Shown: positions 35,810-44,727, counted from the stretch's first letter. The stretch: DNA of 46,061 nt from an uncultured Dialister sp. (GCA_900314595.1 OMVW01000010.1:1-46061), one strand, 5' to 3'. Numbers and translations are program-made. The notes: generated from the letters alone by a model not told the origin.

Positions 35810-36613
35810 TTAACTATTTTTTGTAAACTTCCTGAGAATAAATGCCCCACCTTTTTTCAGCCAGTTCTGCTTTTCCAGGAAGGAGACGTTCTGTTCTTTA
35901 TAGGGAATTCCCTGCTTTTCGAGCCAAACGTCGAGGAGAAGTTCACTGACGAACCCATAGACCCTGGATTCATAGACGTCATAGCCTGTGATGTCCAGCC
36001 GTTTTTCCAGTTCGAAAAGGATGCGGAACATCCAGGTGCAGTAGTGATCGTAGCGGTCTTTTCTCATGACGAACATATTAAACATGTGGGCCCAGGTGCG
36101 GTTCATCACTTTTTTGAAAGCTGCATCGTACTCCGGGTACATTTCATGGATGATCTGCTGCGTCATGTCCAGGCCTTCTCTGTGATGGGCATGGATGTAA
36201 TGAGAGTAATTGGATTCGATGTAGTATTTCCGTTTATCAGCAACAACTACACTGTATTGAGACAGGATCTTTTCCCATTCCGCGCCGGTCAGGATCTGTT
36301 CTTTTTTCTTTTCTACATTCCTGACTTCTTTCCGGGTAAAGTACCGGCGATAATGGCAAAGTCCGATATAATCGGCATCCAGATTCTTCCACGCCCAATA
36401 AATGGCCGTGAGCTCACAGAAATGGGGATTCTTAGCAGAAATGTTGTCGCCCGTGTTGTCCGGAGTGTAACCTAAAGGCTGCTTGCCTTCTGCACCAACG
36501 TGGATTGGCAAGTATACAGGATCCTCAGGCATCCAATACTTTTTGTGGGCGGCAACCATAATGTTTATATCCAAGTTCATTCTCCTTGTGCAGATATTAA
36601 ACTTTTTTGCCAA
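35810..36613 (-). CDS. DUF4422 family glycosyltransferase-like protein
   Basis: DUF4422 proteins occur in capsule and O-antigen loci and are thought to be glycosyltransferases. Visible are INIMVAAHKKYWMPEDPVYL, DNISAKNPHFCELTAIYWAW, LCHYRRYFTRK and HMFNMFVMRKDRYDHY. The first ATG (36613) lies 17 bp inside the upstream acyltransferase gene. An aaggag motif lies just before the ATG at 36580, with TTG at 36574 at better spacing, so the true start may be 33-39 bases downstream. DNA is GC-richer than the preceding gene. Confidence 0.85.
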   Translation of the reverse strand: MAKKFNICTRRMNLDINIMVAAHKKYWMPEDPVYLPIHVGAEGKQPLGYTPDNTGDNISAKNPHFCELTAIYWAWKNLDADYIGLCHYRRYFTRKEVRNVEKKKEQILTGAEWEKILSQYSVVVADKRKYYIESNYSHYIHAHHREGLDMTQQIIHEMYPEYDAAFKKVMNRTWAHMFNMFVMRKDRYDHYCTWMFRILFELEKRLDITGYDVYESRVYGFVSELLLDVWLEKQGIPYKEQNVSFLEKQNWLKKGGAFILRKFTKNS

Positions 36614-37619
36614 AGCATAAGGTATCCAAAGCCTTATACTTTTGTGAAATATTTATAAATACTGCTGTAGCGACTAAAGCTGTTAATATACAAACAATTA
36701 AAATAATGGCAGGGTAATTAAAAAGAGACGTTTTTAGTAAAATCATACGCATACCAGCAAGGAAAAATATATGTGTACAGTAAATCTGCATAGAGTACTT
36801 TCCGCAAAAATCCAAGTATAATCTTATTAATCCCTTTGACCTGCTAATTAGAGCCGCAAGATTAGCTACAAAGTATGTACCAGAAACCGATGTGCAAAAG
36901 AATAAATAATAAACGTTTTTGCTATGAGGATTACCTGCCAGTTGCCAAAGATATATAAATTCTATTATCAGGAAAACTATAAGGCTTCCCAATAGATGTG
37001 TACCATTGCCATTTATTTTATAATGTAAATTTATTGATGCAATGTAGATTCCAATGGCAAAGTAAATCCAAAAAGAAAACATTAACCGACTTATCCATAC
37101 ATTCGGAATATATGGATTCACAATAAATGCCAACAATGATAGACTCAAAAATAATTTAGTATGTAAATATGCAGGAAAATGTAAACTATTATATATGTAA
37201 TACAATACAAACATAAAGAACATAATATATAAAAACCAGTATTCACTAAATGGTATATACCAGGAGTTCAAGTAATTATGAAATCCTAATTTTCCATTAA
37301 TACTTCCACTGGCAAATTCCATAGCACAGGCAGTTATACCCCCCCAGAAAAAATAAGGGTATCCCAACCTCCAAGCCTTTTTTTCAAATGCTTTTTTTAT
37401 CGGTAAATCCCCCCAGTGTCCAACAAATGCACCAGCAACAATAAAAAATAGAGGCATATCAAAGCTATGAATAATATTTCTTATCGTGCTGATAATCTGT
37501 GGATAAAGTAGGTAACTACCAGCTTTACTATCTTGGATGCCAATGGTTCCATGCACTATGACTACAAGAATGATGGTTAAACCTTTTAAAATATCTACCC
37601 ATTCAATTCTTTGTTTCAT
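36597..37619 (-). CDS. Acyltransferase 3 family membrane protein
   Basis: A 340-residue multi-span protein with IEWVDILKGLTIILVVIVHG in TM1 and SFDMPLFFIVAGAFVGHW in TM2, the hallmarks of the OafA/YcdU-type acyltransferase 3 family. It would acylate the glycan or its precursor. It has a ggag site six bases before the ATG. This is one of three family members in the locus; here the last helices are intact. Confidence 0.88.
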   Translation of the reverse strand: MKQRIEWVDILKGLTIILVVIVHGTIGIQDSKAGSYLLYPQIISTIRNIIHSFDMPLFFIVAGAFVGHWGDLPIKKAFEKKAWRLGYPYFFWGGITACAMEFASGSINGKLGFHNYLNSWYIPFSEYWFLYIMFFMFVLYYIYNSLHFPAYLHTKLFLSLSLLAFIVNPYIPNVWISRLMFSFWIYFAIGIYIASINLHYKINGNGTHLLGSLIVFLIIEFIYLWQLAGNPHSKNVYYLFFCTSVSGTYFVANLAALISRSKGLIRLYLDFCGKYSMQIYCTHIFFLAGMRMILLKTSLFNYPAIILIVCILTALVATAVFINISQKYKALDTLCFGKKV

Positions 37620-37726
37620 TAATAAGCTCCCTATGTAACTCTTTCAAAAATAATAAAAGAATTTAACTATACTTCTACACCTTATCACCAGACGGACAGG
37701 ATAAGTGAAAATCTCCATACCAGCCT

Positions 37727-39181
37727 TCAATACGCACCTTTTTGCTTCAAAACTGCTCCAAAAGTACGCCAGATTAAAACGATATCCAGCCAGACGGACC
37801 AGTTATGAACATACCAGCTATCCATTCTTACTCTTTCCGGATAGTCGATATCGGATCGACCGCTGGTCTGCCACATACCGGTGATCCCGGGTAGCACCAT
37901 GTAGTATTCTTTGATGTAATCTCCGTATTTCTCTATTTCATCTTTTACAATCGGCCTTGGTCCCACGAGGCTCATTTCGCCTTTGAGGACGTTCATGAGC
38001 TGAGGGAGTTCGTCCAGGCTTGTCTTTCTGAGGAATTCTCCGCTCTTTGTGATGCGGGGGTCATTTTTCAGTTTGAATTCGCGGTCCCATTCTTCTTTGG
38101 CTTTGGGGTCGGTGGCCAGGAGGTGTTCGAGGACTTCCTGGGAATTGGATACCATGGACCGGAATTTATAGCAGTCGAATTCTTTTCCGTCTTTTCCGAT
38201 GCGGCGATGTTTGAAGATGACCGGTCCCGGGGAGTCGTGGTAGACCCAGAAGGCGATGGCCAGAAGGATGGGCGAGATGCAGATACCGCCCACTACGGTC
38301 AGAACTACGTCGAATATGCGCTTGAATACCTGATTGACCGGTTTGGCCAGGTTATTTTTGATGCGGAGCATCATGATTTTTTCATCGAAGAAGGAGGCTG
38401 CTTCCACATTGCTCATGGGGACTCCTACGAGATTCGGGATGACGGATACGTTTTCAGCCACTGTCTGGGCCCGGTAGATGAGGGCGGAGAGGTCCTCCTG
38501 GGAGAGGCCGGGGGCTGCGATGAGGATGTCCCGTACTCCTGTATTTCCTACAATTTTTTCCAGATCTTTGAATCCGCCGAGGATGGGGAAGTATTTCACA
38601 TAGGCTGATTCGGGATGGTCGTTATCTTCGAGGAAACCGATGGGGAAGTAGGCAAGGCCGGGGGTATTCTTCATTTCCCGGATGGCCGCATCCGCCGATT
38701 TCCCTGCGCCCACGATGAGGATGGGTACCTGGAGCCACCGGGCGTGGCGGAGGAATTTCCCGATGATGGGCTTTTCTATGACCATGAATCCATAGGCCAA
38801 TATGGCAAAAAGGCTCACGAAGAGCCGGGAGACCTGGCCGGTCACGTGGGTGAAGAACATGAGGATGATGGCAAAGCATACGCCCCAGAAGCAGGAGTAA
38901 AAGAGCCGCGGCAGGAGCTGCACCAGTTCCATATTTCTGGTGTAGAGGCGGTTCGAAAAGATGAAGACCATGAAGACAAAGGGCACGATAAAGTACTGGT
39001 AGAGGGGCGGGATTTCAAAGTTTCCGCCCATGAGGAAATTCCGGAGGGCCACCGCCGCCCCGGAGGCCGCCGCCAGTGCCACATAGTCACCGGCCATGAG
39101 TATGAGAGCTGAAAAGAGCCGGGCCCCCGAAGTCCAGTGCGGGACAGCTGAAGAGTCAGAAGTTTGAGTCAAGATAAGCAC
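37727..39181 (-). CDS. wbaP: Undecaprenyl-phosphate sugar phosphotransferase (WbaP-like)
   Basis: Initiates repeat-unit synthesis by moving hexose-1-phosphate to undecaprenyl phosphate at the inner membrane. The 484-residue length fits full WbaP-type enzymes. The N-terminal 145 residues carry four to five membrane helices, followed by a CoA-binding-like domain (ILIVGAGKSADAAIREMKNT). The C-terminal catalytic domain has FKRIFDVVLTVVGGI, FKHRRIGKDGKEFDCYKFRS, SLDELPQLMNVLKGEMSLVG (the DELPQ and VGPRP elements) and GITGMWQTSGRSD. The start is uncertain: GTG at 39181 is too close to aaaggg, while TTG at 39172 is well spaced. It is the first gene of the cluster. Confidence 0.93.
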   Translation of the reverse strand: MLILTQTSDSSAVPHWTSGARLFSALILMAGDYVALAAASGAAVALRNFLMGGNFEIPPLYQYFIVPFVFMVFIFSNRLYTRNMELVQLLPRLFYSCFWGVCFAIILMFFTHVTGQVSRLFVSLFAILAYGFMVIEKPIIGKFLRHARWLQVPILIVGAGKSADAAIREMKNTPGLAYFPIGFLEDNDHPESAYVKYFPILGGFKDLEKIVGNTGVRDILIAAPGLSQEDLSALIYRAQTVAENVSVIPNLVGVPMSNVEAASFFDEKIMMLRIKNNLAKPVNQVFKRIFDVVLTVVGGICISPILLAIAFWVYHDSPGPVIFKHRRIGKDGKEFDCYKFRSMVSNSQEVLEHLLATDPKAKEEWDREFKLKNDPRITKSGEFLRKTSLDELPQLMNVLKGEMSLVGPRPIVKDEIEKYGDYIKEYYMVLPGITGMWQTSGRSDIDYPERVRMDSWYVHNWSVWLDIVLIWRTFGAVLKQKGAY

Positions 39182-39241
39182 CCTTTAGGTCAAAAAGCAG
39201 TCAGGAAATGCTGAAATATATAATATGCCTATAACAAATTC

Positions 39242-39247
39242 ATTATA
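39242..39247 (-). promoter_or_regulatory. Putative -10 box of the polysaccharide operon
   Basis: A perfect TATAAT on the minus strand lies about 65 bases upstream of wbaP. The matching -35 position (TCCTCA at 17 bp) is poor, so this may need an activator or may be chance. Confidence 0.35.
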
Positions 39248-39311
39248 ACATTTTTATAGACGTTTGAGGAGGAAGGATGGGTAAGAAATGTGTAAAATTG
39301 TCATTTGGCCG

Positions 39312-39525
39312 CATCAGAAGCCTGACTATATAAAAATGTATGTCGTTACAGCTAAGTGTAACATTGTCGCATCGTGATTATCGTGACTGACGTGGGTCGT
39401 GTAGGTGCGGCGCATAAAAATTATAAAGCGCCGCGAGTATTTATTTTTCATGGGAGTTCCGGAAAGGGGCGCATGGAAGTTCCGAGTTCCGAGTTCCGAG
39501 TCCCGCTTCAGCCTTCGGCGGGTCC
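39312..39525 (+). repeat. 214-bp tandem duplication, copy A, with hairpin element
   Basis: Starts catcagaagcctgac and contains gcatcgtgatt, the stem gcggcgc (39407-39413) / gcgccgc (39428-39434), and a tail of ttccgag repeats. The same sequence restarts at 39526, giving a period of 214 bp. The first 140 bases match 2235-2363 in inverted orientation. Confidence 0.85.
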
Positions 39526-39775
39526 CATCAGAAGCCTGACCGTATAAAAATTTATGTCGTTGCAGCTAAGTGTAACATTGTCGCATCGTGATTATCGTGA
39601 CTGGCGTGACTATCGTGTAGGTGCGGCGCATAAAATTATAAAGCGCCGCGAGTATTTATTTTCATGGGAGTTCCGGAAAGGGGCGCATGGAAGTTCCGAG
39701 TTCCGAGTCCCGCTTCAGCCTTCGGCAGGGCGCATGGAAGTTCCGAGTTCCGAGTCCCGCTTCAGCCTTCGGCGG
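39526..39775 (+). repeat. 214-bp tandem duplication, copy B, plus 47-bp repeat
   Basis: Second copy of the unit at 39312 (stem 39623-39629 / 39643-39649). Its tail, beginning gcgcatggaagttccgag, is itself duplicated at 39683 and 39730 (47-bp period). Confidence 0.85.
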
Positions 39776-40456
39776 GTCGCATCGGCCCGCCCGCCCACCC
39801 ACGATCAGGCGGCTTCGCCGCCAAATCGGTCAACCTTCCCCTGATGGGGTGTCACGCAGTGACGGATGGGATGATTGACGTTTCTCTGCATTTCCGGTTG
39901 AAAAGCTCATTTTGCTCTAAGCATAAATCTTCCCCCCTGCCCCTTCGGGGCATCCCCCCTTATCAAGGGTGGATTGACCGAACTGCCGCTTCGCGGCTTT
40001 TCTTTTGGCCCGCAGGGCGTGAAGAAGGGCGGGCTGATGGAAAACCGGGAACTTCCAGGTGTGCCGCTTAAAAATCAGTGTCTTCAGATAATAAAAAAAG
40101 CCCCGAAAGGCAGCAGGGTGCACAATCCCCACTGCTTTCGAGGTTTTTTCCAATGTCGGCGTGTTTCTTTTTCGTTTTTTCATGGTACCATGTGTGAGCG
40201 TAGATTTTCTCCTTCCCCGCCTTCTCTGAGAATGGCCACGGCAGGGACTTGCAGTTGAATTTCGTTTGCTCTGACTATATAGTGCAAAAAGCGAAATTTA
40301 TTTTATTAGAATTTAATTATTTTTTTCAAATAAAATTTCCCGGTTCCCGGAGCGGGGCGCATGGAAGCTCCCGGTTGCCGGGCGTACGTCAGCCTCCGGC
40401 AGGCCGCATATACCCACCCGCCCACCCACGAAAAGGCGGCTTCGCCGCCAGCCGGT
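39776..40456. other. Repeat-rich gene-free DNA
   Basis: No credible gene. C-rich stretches at 39786-39800 and 40413-40427 form G-quadruplex motifs on the minus strand. 39875-39990 matches 2400-2510 in inverted orientation (share aagcataaatc, cccccctgcc, ggtggattgacc). A terminator-like hairpin lies at 40093-40150. The minus-strand frame 39917-40183 reads into the repeats and is not convincing as a gene. Confidence 0.6.
40093..40150 (-). terminator. Large hairpin terminator with no gene before it
   Basis: On the minus strand cgaaagcag (complement of 40132-40140) pairs with ctgcctttcg (complement of 40103-40113, one bulge), and is followed by gggg and a run of seven T (complement of 40093-40099). 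T residues also follow on the plus strand. No protein gene lies upstream on either strand for over 200 bases, so it may end an untranslated RNA. Confidence 0.6.
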
Positions 40457-41222
40457 CAGGCTCCCCCCTGGGGGAGCTGGCTGCGCAGCAGACTGAGGGG
40501 GGAGCGATGTTTTGTGAAAATCGTCAGCGTAAAAATGTGGCACTTCACGTTTAGCACATTCCCTTCACTCCCCTCTCACCGCTGTCGCGGAGCTCTCCCC
40601 GAGGGAGAGCCTCCTGATCAACGTTAGAGACTTTTAGTCCTTGCACGTTTTGTCAGTTAGCCCCATATGTAGTTTTTAACGATAGCTACCAGGCTCCCCC
40701 CTGGGGGAGCTGGCTGCGCAGCAGACTGAGGGGGGAGGGATCCGACGTGAATATGGTCTGAGTCTATTAGTGCTGCTTATCGTCTATCACATTCCCATCT
40801 CCCCTCTCACCGCTTCGCGGTGTTCCCCGAGGGAGAGCCTCCTGATCAACGTTAGAGACTTTTAGTCCTTGTACGTTTCGTCAGTTAGCCCCATATGTAG
40901 TTTTTAACGATAGCGATCAGGCTCCCCCTTGGGGGAGCTGGCTGCGCAGCAGACTGAGGGGGGAGCGATGTTTTGTGAAAATCGTCAGCGTAAAAATGTG
41001 GCACTTCACGTTTAGCACATTCCCGCTACTCCCCTCTCACCGCTGTCGCGGAGCTCTCCCCGGGGAGAGCCTCCTGAACAACGATATAGTCATCTTTCCC
41101 GGGTATGTTTTGTCAGTTAGCCTTATATGTGCCTATATTGTTATGCGAAAAGGCTCCCCCTCGGGAAGCCTCCTGATCAACGATAGAGTCAATTTTCCCG
41201 AGCACGCTTTGTCAGTCCGTCT
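40457..41222. repeat. About 231-bp tandem array, left block (units 1-4)
   Basis: Units starting aggctcccc begin at 40457, 40690, 40918 and 41151 (spacings 233, 228, 233). Each full unit has hairpin 1 (ggctcccc...ggggagctgg, then ctgcgcagcag and actgagggggga), a 60-bp middle in one of two versions, hairpin 2 (ccctctcaccgc ... gagagcctcctgatcaacg) and a tail (ttttagtccttg ... gtcagttagcc). The last unit lacks its middle. Confidence 0.93.
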
Positions 41223-41666
41223 TTAGTTTATCTTTGCGTTGACGCGATTGATTATATCCTGGCAGACTCCGGGGTAGTTTTCTTTGACTGCTTTATTGGA
41301 GTATCTCACGATTTCAAAGCCCCAGTGCCGGAGCCGGCGGGTGCGCCAGGCATCATATTTCCTTCCTTCTTCGGTAAAGTGCTGTCCTCCGTCAATTTCA
41401 ATGATGAGTCCCAGTTCCGGGCAGAAGAAGTCAACAATATAATGTCCGATTACTTTCTGATGGATGAAATCGACTGACCATTTCTTGTAATGGAGGAAAA
41501 AGCCGTACCACAGGTTTCTTTCTTCAACTGTCATATGCTGCCGGAGTTCTTTTCTCTTTTTCTTCATTTCTTCGCTCACCGGCGCATTCATGCCTTCTAC
41601 TTTCTCATAGAATTCAAAAGGATCCGCCAGCCATTTCCAGTAATTAAAGTCTTTCAATCTCATCAC
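41223..41666 (-). CDS. DUF559 family endonuclease-like protein
   Basis: A 147-residue protein of the DUF559 family, related to Vsr and other PD-(D/E)XK nucleases. The motif order is ELRQHMTVEERNLWYGFFLH, then VIGHYIVDFFCPELGLIIEI with DGGQH (about 94-112), then YDAWRTRRLRHWGFEIVRYS. GTG (41666) and ATG (41663) starts overlap the strong ggaggtg site; a TTG at 41657 has better spacing. The function of most members is unknown. It is the only gene inside the 231-bp repeat array, on the opposite strand to most features nearby, and breaks the array into two blocks. Confidence 0.85.
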   Translation of the reverse strand: MMRLKDFNYWKWLADPFEFYEKVEGMNAPVSEEMKKKRKELRQHMTVEERNLWYGFFLHYKKWSVDFIHQKVIGHYIVDFFCPELGLIIEIDGGQHFTEEGRKYDAWRTRRLRHWGFEIVRYSNKAVKENYPGVCQDIINRVNAKIN

Positions 41667-41747
41667 CTCCGGCTTTTTCTATCAGTATAGCAGAGGTTTT
41701 CGCTTTAAGAAAAGGATGATGGGGTAGAAATTTCCCTTTTGACCGGT

Positions 41748-43062
41748 CAGGCTCCCCCCTGGGGGGAGCTGGCTGCGCAGGCAGTCTGAGGGGGGAACGA
41801 TGGTTTGTGAAAATCGTCAGCGTAAAAATGTGGCACTTCACGTTTAGCACTTTCCCACTACACTCCCCTCTCACCGCTGTCGCGGAGCTCTCCCCGGGGA
41901 GAGCCTCCTGATCAACGATAGAGACTTTTAGTCCTTGTACGTTTCGTCAGTTAGCCTCATGTGTGCTCTTAAACTTATGCGATCAGGCTCCCCCTTGGGG
42001 GAGCTGGCGCCGTAGGCGTCTGAGGGGGAGGAATCCGGCGTGAATATGGTCTGAATCTATTAGTGCTGCTTATTGTCTATCTCATTCCCGCCACTCCCCT
42101 CTCACCGCTTCGCGGAGCTCTCCCCAGGGAGAGCCTCCTGATCAACGTTAGAGGTTTTTGGTACTTGTACGTTTCGTCAGTCAGCCTCATGTGTGCTCTT
42201 AAACTTATGCGGTCCGGCTCCCCCCTGGGGGAGCTGGCTGCGCAGCAGACTGAGGGGGGAGGAATCCGGCGTGAATATGGTCTGAGTCTATTAGTGCTGC
42301 TTATCGTCTATCTCATTCCCTTCACTCCCCTCTCACCGCTTCGCGGAGCTCTCCCCGAGGGAGAGCCTCCTGATCAACGTTAGAGGTTTTTGGTACTTGT
42401 ACGTTTCGTCAGTCAGCCTCATGTGTGCTCTTAAACTTATGCGACCAGGCTCCCCCTTGGGGGAGCTGGCTGCGTAGCAGACTGAGGGGGGAGGAATCCG
42501 GCGTGAATATGGTCTGAGTCTATTAGTGCTGCTTATCGTCTATCTCATTCCCGCCACTCCCCTCTCACCGCTTCGCGGAGCTCTCCCCGGGGAGAGCCTC
42601 CTGATCAACGATAGAGACTTTTAGTCCTTGTACGTTTCGTCAGTTAGCCCCATATGTAGTTTTTAACGATAGCGACCAGGCTCCCCCCTGGGGGAGCTGG
42701 CTGCGCAGCAGACTGAGGGGGGAGGAATCCGAAAATATGGATGAGTATATAGCTGCTGCTTATCGTCTGACACATTACCATCGCTCCCCTCTCACCGCTG
42801 TCGCGGAGCTCTCCCCGAGGGAGAGCCTCCTGATCAACTTTAGAGGCTTTTAGTCCTTGTACGTTTCGTCAGTTAGCCCCATATGTGCCTACATACTTAT
42901 GCGGTCAGGCTCCCCCTTGGGGGAGCTGGCGCCGTAGGCGTCTGAGGGGGGGAGGAATCCGACATGAATATGGTCTGAATCTATTATTGCTGCTTATCGT
43001 CTGTCTCATTCCCATCTCCCCTCTCACCGCTTCGCGGTGTTCCCCAGGGAGAGCCCGCGTCT
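41748..43062. repeat. About 231-bp tandem array, right block (units 5-10)
   Basis: Units begin near 41748, 41984, 42215, 42446, 42677 and 42906 (spacings 236, 231, 231, 231, 229). The last ends inside hairpin 2. Two versions of the middle segment, two of hairpin 1 (ctgcgcagcag or cgccgtaggcg) and two of hairpin 2 (cgctgtcgcgg or cgcttcgcgg) appear in different combinations among units. No protein-like frame spans it. Confidence 0.93.
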
Positions 43063-43333
43063 AGCCGTTTGTGTCTTTTGGCATGAATACCTTTTGGAAG
43101 TTGATCTCACATGTGCCGGGTAAGGAGATAGGAGTTTTTATTTCCAGCACGTTTAATTGAGAATAGGTATCGATACGAAAATGTTCTGATTTTATCGGAT
43201 GGTTTCTTTGACAAAGGCTTTTAAACATGCTATCATTCTCAATAACTGAGGGAGTAGCAGCCACTCTGTGGAGATAGTCAACATACTGGCTTTGCCTGGC
43301 TAATCTTGAAATTGCGAGACTCGGGTGCGAATT
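43061..43333 (-). pseudogene. Possible remnant of an unidentified protein gene
   Basis: A minus-strand frame open from at least 43380 and stopping at 43061 reads ISRLARQSQYVDYLHRVAAT and ends INFQKVFMPKDTNG. The composition looks protein-like, but there is no ATG with a binding site (only GTG at 43264), no neighbour and no family I recognise. It could be the 3' piece of a decayed gene or chance. Confidence 0.25.
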
Positions 43334-43441
43334 GATCGTGCCTGAGTCTTTTTTGTTATAACAAGCATTAAAGTTGCCAGTTACCAGTTGCCAGTATACC
43401 CATCATGTGCAAGATACCTTCAGGTGACAGGAGAAGCAATT

Positions 43442-43816
43442 ATGTCAGATTACAGAAACCTAAAAGTATGGCATAAATCCAGGCAGGTTACGAGGCAGGT
43501 CTATTTGCTTTGTCAAAATTTGCCGGACTATGAGAAATTCGGACTAAGAAGCCAAATGCAAAGAGCTGCTGTTTCTGTTTCATCCAATATTACAGAAGGT
43601 TCAGAGAGATATCACTATAAAGAATTTATACATTTCCTCGAGTTCGCCAAAGCATCCTCTTCAGAATTGGAAAATCAACTTATTCTCTGCAAAGATCTTA
43701 ATTTCTTCACATATGAACAAATAAAGCCAACGCTTGAACTCAATTCTGAAGTAAGACAAATGATAAATGGATTGATCAGATATCTTCGTCAACGAACAGC
43801 AGAGGAGAAAAATTAA
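43442..43816 (+). CDS. Four-helix bundle protein (S23/IVP family)
   Basis: A 124-residue protein of the four-helix-bundle family first seen as open frames within 23S rRNA intervening sequences. Motifs: YRNLKVWHKSRQVTRQVYLL at the N terminus, FGLRSQMQRAAVSVSSNITE in the middle and EFIHFLEFAKASSSELENQL. The start at 43442 is set by aggaga seven bases upstream; the longer frame from 43388 has no site. Function is unknown; members elsewhere sit near mobile or repetitive DNA, as here. Confidence 0.9.
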   Translation: MSDYRNLKVWHKSRQVTRQVYLLCQNLPDYEKFGLRSQMQRAAVSVSSNITEGSERYHYKEFIHFLEFAKASSSELENQLILCKDLNFFTYEQIKPTLELNSEVRQMINGLIRYLRQRTAEEKN

Positions 43817-44127
43817 TATATTCCTGTAATTGGAAACCTTCAGCAAGTCTCATGAGATCATAGGTAATCCGAGTCTGACAGCTTCAAGACGATTTCGCAC
43901 AATTTGTTTTCATGACATATGACTCCGCAGCTGCGCAGACTCTGGCAACTGGCAGCTTCAATGCGATTTTACACAATTCATTTTCATGACAAATGCCTCT
44001 GCACCTGCGCGGACTCTGGCAACTGGCAACTTTAATGCGAACAAACACAATCCGTTCCTGCACCAGATGACCATGAAGCTGCGTGGACTCTGGTAACTGG
44101 CAACTTCAATGGGAATATTAATTACAG
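43817..44127. other. Gene-free spacer before mntP
   Basis: Contains the 74-bp tandem repeat; no gene, terminator or known riboswitch is visible. In particular I do not see the manganese (yybP-ykoY) riboswitch that precedes some mntP genes. Confidence 0.6.
43879..44113. repeat. 74-bp tandem repeat, three copies plus a partial
   Basis: Units begin cagcttcaa / cagcttcaa / caactttaa / caacttcaa at 43879, 43953, 44027 and 44101, exactly 74 bp apart, each ending ggactctgg-aactgg or a close variant. The short motif ccagttaccagttgccag at about 43377-43394 is a related inverted piece. Confidence 0.88.
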
Positions 44128-44139
44128 TTGGTGATCATT

Positions 44140-44703
44140 ATGGCCTTTATCATAAACAGCATATTACTTGGCATTGGTTTGGCCATGGATGCTTTTTCGG
44201 TATCTCTGGCGAATGGCATTCATGAGCATTATATGAAATGGCGGAAGATGTGTCTTATTGCGGGGACCTTCGGTTTCTTCCAGTGGTTCATGCCCATGAC
44301 CGGCTGGTTCTGCGTCAACTGGGTGGTAGAATTATTTCACAGTATCCTTCCCTACATCCCCTGGATTGCGCTGATTCTTCTCCTGGCTCTGGGTGGAAAT
44401 ATGATCAAAGATGGTCTTTCGGGAGAAGAGGAGGAAATCCAGTCGGCTACGAGTTTCAAGGTGCTTTTTATCCAGGGAATCGCCACTTCTATCGATGCGC
44501 TTTCTGTGGGATTTACGATTGCTGAATATAATGTAAGAGCGGCTTTTTTCGCCAGTATCATCATCGGCGTAGTGACGTTTTTCATCTGCATTGCCGGAAT
44601 CATCCTGGGCCGCCACTTTGGCATGAAGCTGGCAGATAAGGCGACAATCGTAGGCGGACTGATTCTCATAGGGATTGGACTGGAAATATTCTTTACAGCG
44701 TAA
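44140..44703 (+). CDS. mntP: Putative manganese efflux pump MntP
   Basis: A 187-residue six-helix inner-membrane protein made of two homologous halves. Each half carries the conserved Asp motif: GIGLAMDAFSVSLANG in helix 1 and QGIATSIDALSVGFTI in helix 4. The ATG at 44140 is preferred over the TTG at 44128; the upstream ggtg site is weak. A terminator follows four bases after the stop. Confidence 0.93.
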   Translation: MAFIINSILLGIGLAMDAFSVSLANGIHEHYMKWRKMCLIAGTFGFFQWFMPMTGWFCVNWVVELFHSILPYIPWIALILLLALGGNMIKDGLSGEEEEIQSATSFKVLFIQGIATSIDALSVGFTIAEYNVRAAFFASIIIGVVTFFICIAGIILGRHFGMKLADKATIVGGLILIGIGLEIFFTA

Positions 44704-44706
44704 AAG

Positions 44707-44727
44707 AGGCGCCCCGGGCGTCTTTTT
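44707..44727 (+). terminator. Terminator of mntP
   Basis: aggcgcc (44707-44713) / ggcgtct (44717-44723) with a three-base loop and a T-run. It overlaps the -35 box of galE. Confidence 0.85.

Noticed and set aside
39917..40183. An 88-residue minus-strand frame starting with a Lys/Arg-rich stretch
   Set aside because: It runs through a terminator hairpin into repeat DNA and has no ribosome site at usable distance.
40457..43062. CRISPR array
   Set aside because: The repeat period is about 231 bp with the whole unit conserved, there are no short identical repeats with unique spacers, and there are no cas genes.
44100..44140. Manganese riboswitch upstream of mntP
   Set aside because: The region is made of the 74-bp repeat and shows none of the conserved yybP-ykoY loops.
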